DNA of 64,000 nt from Rhizobium sp. 11515TR (GTDB lineage Bacteria > Pseudomonadota > Alphaproteobacteria > Rhizobiales > Rhizobiaceae). The stretch is from NCBI RefSeq assembly GCF_002277895.1, contig NZ_CP022998.1:3577501-3641500 (forward strand). The letters are read 5' to 3'. Shown here piece by piece: positions 61,420-64,000 of this stretch. The notes under the pieces are model-generated. The model ran no database searches and had not been told where the DNA came from. It saw nothing but the letters and a program-made list of their open reading frames with translations. The translations under genes and the position numbers were made by a program. How positions within the stretch are numbered: the stretch's first letter is position 1; every line of letters starts with the position of its first letter.

Positions 61420-62454
61420 ATGACAGCAGACCTGACCACGCTTTCGCCCGGTCACCCCAGCGTGAAATACGGCAAGGTCGGCGTGCTGCTCATCAATTTG
61501 GGAACGCCTGACGGCACCGACTATTCCTCGATGCGCCGCTACCTGCGCGAATTCCTGACAGACCGCCGCGTCATCGAGTGGTCGCGCTGGAAATGGTACC
61601 CGATCCTGTTCGGCATCGTGCTCAACACCCGGCCGCAAAAGGTCGGCAAGGCCTATGAGACGATCTGGAACAAGGAGAAGAACGAGAGCTATCTGCGCAC
61701 CTACACGCGCAACCAGGCTGATCTGATGGCCGAGCGGCTGCGCGACCTGCCCAACGTCAAGGTCGACTGGGCCATGCGTTACGGCCAGCCCTCCATCGCC
61801 GATCGCATCCAGGCGCTGAAGGACGATGGCTGCGAGCGCATCGTGCTCTTTCCGCTCTATCCGCAATATGCGGCGGCAACGACGGCGACGGTCAACGACA
61901 AAGCCTTCGAAAAACTGCAGAAGATGCGCTGGCAGCCGGCGATCCGCACCGTGCCGCAATATCACGACGACGAGACCTATATCGAGGCGCTTGCCAATTC
62001 CGTGACCCGTCACCTCTCAACGCTGGACTGGCAGCCGGAAAAGATCATCGCCTCCTTCCACGGTATCCCGATGTCCTATTTCAAGCTGGGCGATCCCTAT
62101 TACTGTTTCTGTCAGAAGACCGGCCGCCTGCTGCGCGAGAAACTGGGTCTTTCCGACGACCAGTTCATGGTCACGTTCCAATCGCGTTTCGGCCCTGAGG
62201 AATGGCTGCAACCCTATACGGACAAGACGGTGGAACAGCTTGCCAAGGATGGCACCAAGCGCATCGCCGTGCTCAATCCGGGCTTCGTTTCCGACTGTCT
62301 GGAGACGCTGGAAGAGATCGCCGAACAGGCCGCTGAATCCTTCAATCACAATGGCGGCGAGAAATTCACCCACATTCCCTGTCTCAACGACAGCGAAGAC
62401 GGCATGAAGGTGCTGGAAAAGGTCGTGCGGCGAGAGCTGCTCGGCTGGGCGTGA
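61420..62454 (+). CDS. hemH: Ferrochelatase
   Basis: It inserts ferrous iron into protoporphyrin IX at the membrane to make haem. The 344-residue protein has VGVLLINLGTPDGTDY near the N terminus, FPLYPQYAAATTATV and the metal-site segment ASFHGIPMSYFKLGDPYYC. GAGAGGAATT precedes ATG 61420; the open frame to 61330 would run through a terminator. No Irr- or RirA-type site was recognised. Confidence 0.95.
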   Translation: MTADLTTLSPGHPSVKYGKVGVLLINLGTPDGTDYSSMRRYLREFLTDRRVIEWSRWKWYPILFGIVLNTRPQKVGKAYETIWNKEKNESYLRTYTRNQADLMAERLRDLPNVKVDWAMRYGQPSIADRIQALKDDGCERIVLFPLYPQYAAATTATVNDKAFEKLQKMRWQPAIRTVPQYHDDETYIEALANSVTRHLSTLDWQPEKIIASFHGIPMSYFKLGDPYYCFCQKTGRLLREKLGLSDDQFMVTFQSRFGPEEWLQPYTDKTVEQLAKDGTKRIAVLNPGFVSDCLETLEEIAEQAAESFNHNGGEKFTHIPCLNDSEDGMKVLEKVVRRELLGWA

Positions 62455-62487
62455 TGAGATCGCCGGGATGATCCCGGCGACGCCCTC

Positions 62488-63396
62488 CTACTGAAGCTGC
62501 GGCTTTCTGAGGAAGCTGCCGCGGTCGGCGGATTTGACCCGCAGCCAGGCCTCACGGCCGTCGCGCAATACGCGCATGGGGATCTCGGATCCAGCCGGGC
62601 CGCTCTCCCAGATCTTGCGGTAGAAATCGGCGAGCCCATCGACTTCGCCGTCCCGGATTTCCGAAATGACGTCGCCGCGACGCAAGCCGGCCTTGGCGGC
62701 CGGGCCACCCTCGGTGACGCTCATGACAACGACTTCGCCATTGCTTTCGGCCGAGAAGGCCCCGAGCCAGGGCCGCGGCGGCTTGTTGACGCGTCCGCGC
62801 TTGATCAGATCGTCCAGGATCGGCATCAAAAGGTTGATCGGCACGATCATGTTGATATCGGCGCTGTCGCCGTTCTGCGTCGCCATCTGAAGATGCAGCG
62901 AGCCGATGCCGAGAAGCTTGCCGTTTTCGTCGACAACAGCTGCTCCGCCCCAGGACGGATGGGCTGGTGCCGTGAAGATCGCCTCGTCGAGCAGATATTC
63001 CCAATAGCCGGCGAATTCCTGCTTTGCGACGATCTTCGCCTCGACAAACTGGCCGATGCCGTCAGCGATGACGACTTCATCACCGATCTCAGCCTTGTCG
63101 GTATCGCCGAATTCGAGGGCGGGCACATCGAGAGGCCCGAGCGCCTGCACGAGGCCGAACCCCGTTTCCTGATCGTAGGCAAGCGCATGACCGGGCACGA
63201 CGCGACCGCTATTGGTCGTGAGCCAGACCTCGTCGGCTTCGGTGATGAGATAACCGATCGTCAATACCAAGCCGTTTCCGCGAATGACAACGCCACTACC
63301 CTCCCTGCGGGTGCCGAGCGTTGCTGCCGTAAAGGCGTCTTCCGGAATTGAGGCGTGCACGGCCACAACCGACCGCAAGGTCCTATCTAAGTTCAT
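62488..63396 (-). CDS. HtrA-like protein without catalytic triad, with PDZ domain
   Basis: A 302-residue trypsin-fold plus PDZ protein. GSGVVIRGNGLVLTIGYLI aligns with the HtrA segment that ends in the catalytic His, here Tyr49. DQETGFGLV aligns with the Asp segment, here Gly79, and HPSWGGAAVV with the GNSGGAL loop, where the Ser position is Trp149. All three triad residues are thus replaced. The PDZ domain (about 205-295) is intact. There is no signal peptide. It is likely a binding or regulatory protein; the alignment is by eye. Confidence 0.75.
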   Translation of the reverse strand: MNLDRTLRSVVAVHASIPEDAFTAATLGTRREGSGVVIRGNGLVLTIGYLITEADEVWLTTNSGRVVPGHALAYDQETGFGLVQALGPLDVPALEFGDTDKAEIGDEVVIADGIGQFVEAKIVAKQEFAGYWEYLLDEAIFTAPAHPSWGGAAVVDENGKLLGIGSLHLQMATQNGDSADINMIVPINLLMPILDDLIKRGRVNKPPRPWLGAFSAESNGEVVVMSVTEGGPAAKAGLRRGDVISEIRDGEVDGLADFYRKIWESGPAGSEIPMRVLRDGREAWLRVKSADRGSFLRKPQLQ

Positions 63397-63696
63397 AGCT
63401 TCACCCTGATAATGCGCTAAGGCTTGGCCCGAAAAGCTGCGTGGCAGCAGAGCTGGAAATCTCCATATAAAGTATGAATATCAATCGTCGGGCGCAAGAC
63501 CCAGACAGCGATTGGTTGACCTGCCTCATAGCAAAACGCCTGCTGTAGCCCCATTCCTCACTTGCTGAGAACATGCTAACCCACCACATCAGATTGAGCT
63601 GCCGCCTCATGAGCTCGACCGAGCGTAGGGAGGCCGAACGGTAGCGGTTTAGGCGACGCGAGCCTGCTCAGGCAGCCGCGTCCATGGAGGAGTTCG
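63397..63696. other. 300-base divergent spacer, no gene seen
   Basis: The spacer lies between the divergent HtrA-like and SPFH genes and should contain both promoters. Short open frames here lack ribosome sites and family features. I see no repeat or terminator. Confidence 0.5.
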
Positions 63697-64000
63697 ATGG
63701 TAGTGGGTGGTTTCAGCATCGTTGTGATTGCCTTGGTGGTCTTCGTCATTCTGGTGCTGTTTGCGGGCATCAAGACCGTACCTCAGGGCTATCGATACAC
63801 AGTTCAGCGCTTCGGCCGCTATATCCGCACGCTGGAACCGGGGCTCAATCTGATCGTGCCCTTCATCGAAACAATTGGCGTGCGGATGAACGTGATGGAG
63901 CAGGTGCTGGCCGTGCCGACCCAGGAGGTCATCACTAAGGACAATGCGAGCGTATCCGCCGATGCAGTCGCTTTCTTCCAGGTGCTGAATGCGGCGCAGG
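63697..64000 (+). CDS. SPFH/stomatin-like membrane protein (cut by window edge)
   Basis: The first 101 residues of an SPFH protein: a membrane helix (IVVIALVVFVILVLFAGIK), then TVPQGYRYTVQRFGRYIRTLEPGLNLIVPF and VMEQVLAVPTQEVITKDNASV, the start of the band-7 domain. GGAGGAG lies before ATG 63697. The rest lies beyond the right edge. Such proteins form oligomeric membrane scaffolds; a partner NfeD-type gene often follows but cannot be seen. Confidence 0.93.
   Translation, partial: MVVGGFSIVVIALVVFVILVLFAGIKTVPQGYRYTVQRFGRYIRTLEPGLNLIVPFIETIGVRMNVMEQVLAVPTQEVITKDNASVSADAVAFFQVLNAAQ

Overview
The window reads as core chromosome of a fast-growing Rhizobium-type alphaproteobacterium (Rhizobiaceae). 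The reasons are GC-rich codon use throughout, an Omp10-type lipoprotein like that of Brucella, RcdA behind a CtrA box, a GapR homologue, homospermidine synthase, DUF1192/DUF465/DUF1244/DUF1036 proteins, and several palindromic intergenic repeats of the kind scattered through rhizobial genomes. I see no insertion sequence, prophage, CRISPR array, rRNA or tRNA. About 69 protein genes are supported, including one 53-residue membrane protein and one gene cut by the right edge.

Region by region: 0.4-9 kb is a forward central-carbon block: transketolase, GAPDH, a DUF1089 protein, a K+/H+ antiporter, phosphoglycerate kinase and a class I aldolase with a TTTCAA/TTGAAA array in front. 9-14.5 kb holds a periplasmic serine hydrolase, a PhzF enzyme, an MFS transporter, DUF1192 and rcdA. 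14.7-19.3 kb has a Tet(M)/OtrA-type ribosomal protection GTPase, L31, an ABC exporter and a YegP protein. 19.5-21.1 kb is a DGPF/YCII plus ECF42-type sigma factor pair. 21.1-26.3 kb is a reverse block with a MotA/MotB-like ion-channel pair, an inositol-phosphatase family enzyme, a Sel1-repeat protein and a ThiE-like protein. 26.4-31.4 kb has an ArsR regulator, divergent YdcH twins, purEK, L36, a TPR protein and a lipid-anchored or membrane-anchored hydrolase. 31.4-38.8 kb has a LysR-tautomerase-cupin-DUF4865 cluster, a threonine dehydratase-like enzyme, a LysE exporter, a beta-hydroxyacid dehydrogenase and a DUF1036-pyruvate kinase operon. 39-45.3 kb has N-formylglutamate amidohydrolase, DUF1244, gapR, nitronate monooxygenase, a second beta-hydroxyacid dehydrogenase, ilvE and a flavin amine oxidase. 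45.5-52.3 kb has a surface-glycan set (deacetylase, GT25, GT29-like) followed by a DUF882 peptidase and a sigma-54 response regulator. 52.5-64 kb has oligoendopeptidase F, a pabB-pabC-YciI operon, homospermidine synthase, Omp10, a 5'-nucleotidase fused to LysM, ferrochelatase, a degenerate HtrA-like protein and the start of an SPFH protein.

The genes suggest links that the sequence itself only hints at. Glycolytic genes lie at two places (tkt-gap-pgk-fba and pyk), and a TTGAAA/TTTCAA dyad sits upstream of both fba and the pyk operon. Cell-cycle and chromosome-structure functions (rcdA, gapR) are each in small transcription units. No complete known defence system was found. The observations most worth a second look are the Tet-type GTPase with a conserved domain IV tip loop, the MotA/MotB-like pair away from any flagellar genes, the ECF42 module, the HtrA-like protein that has lost all three catalytic residues, and the glycan cluster with a sialyltransferase-like (GT29) protein. 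Family names come from recognising motifs by eye; no database search was run.
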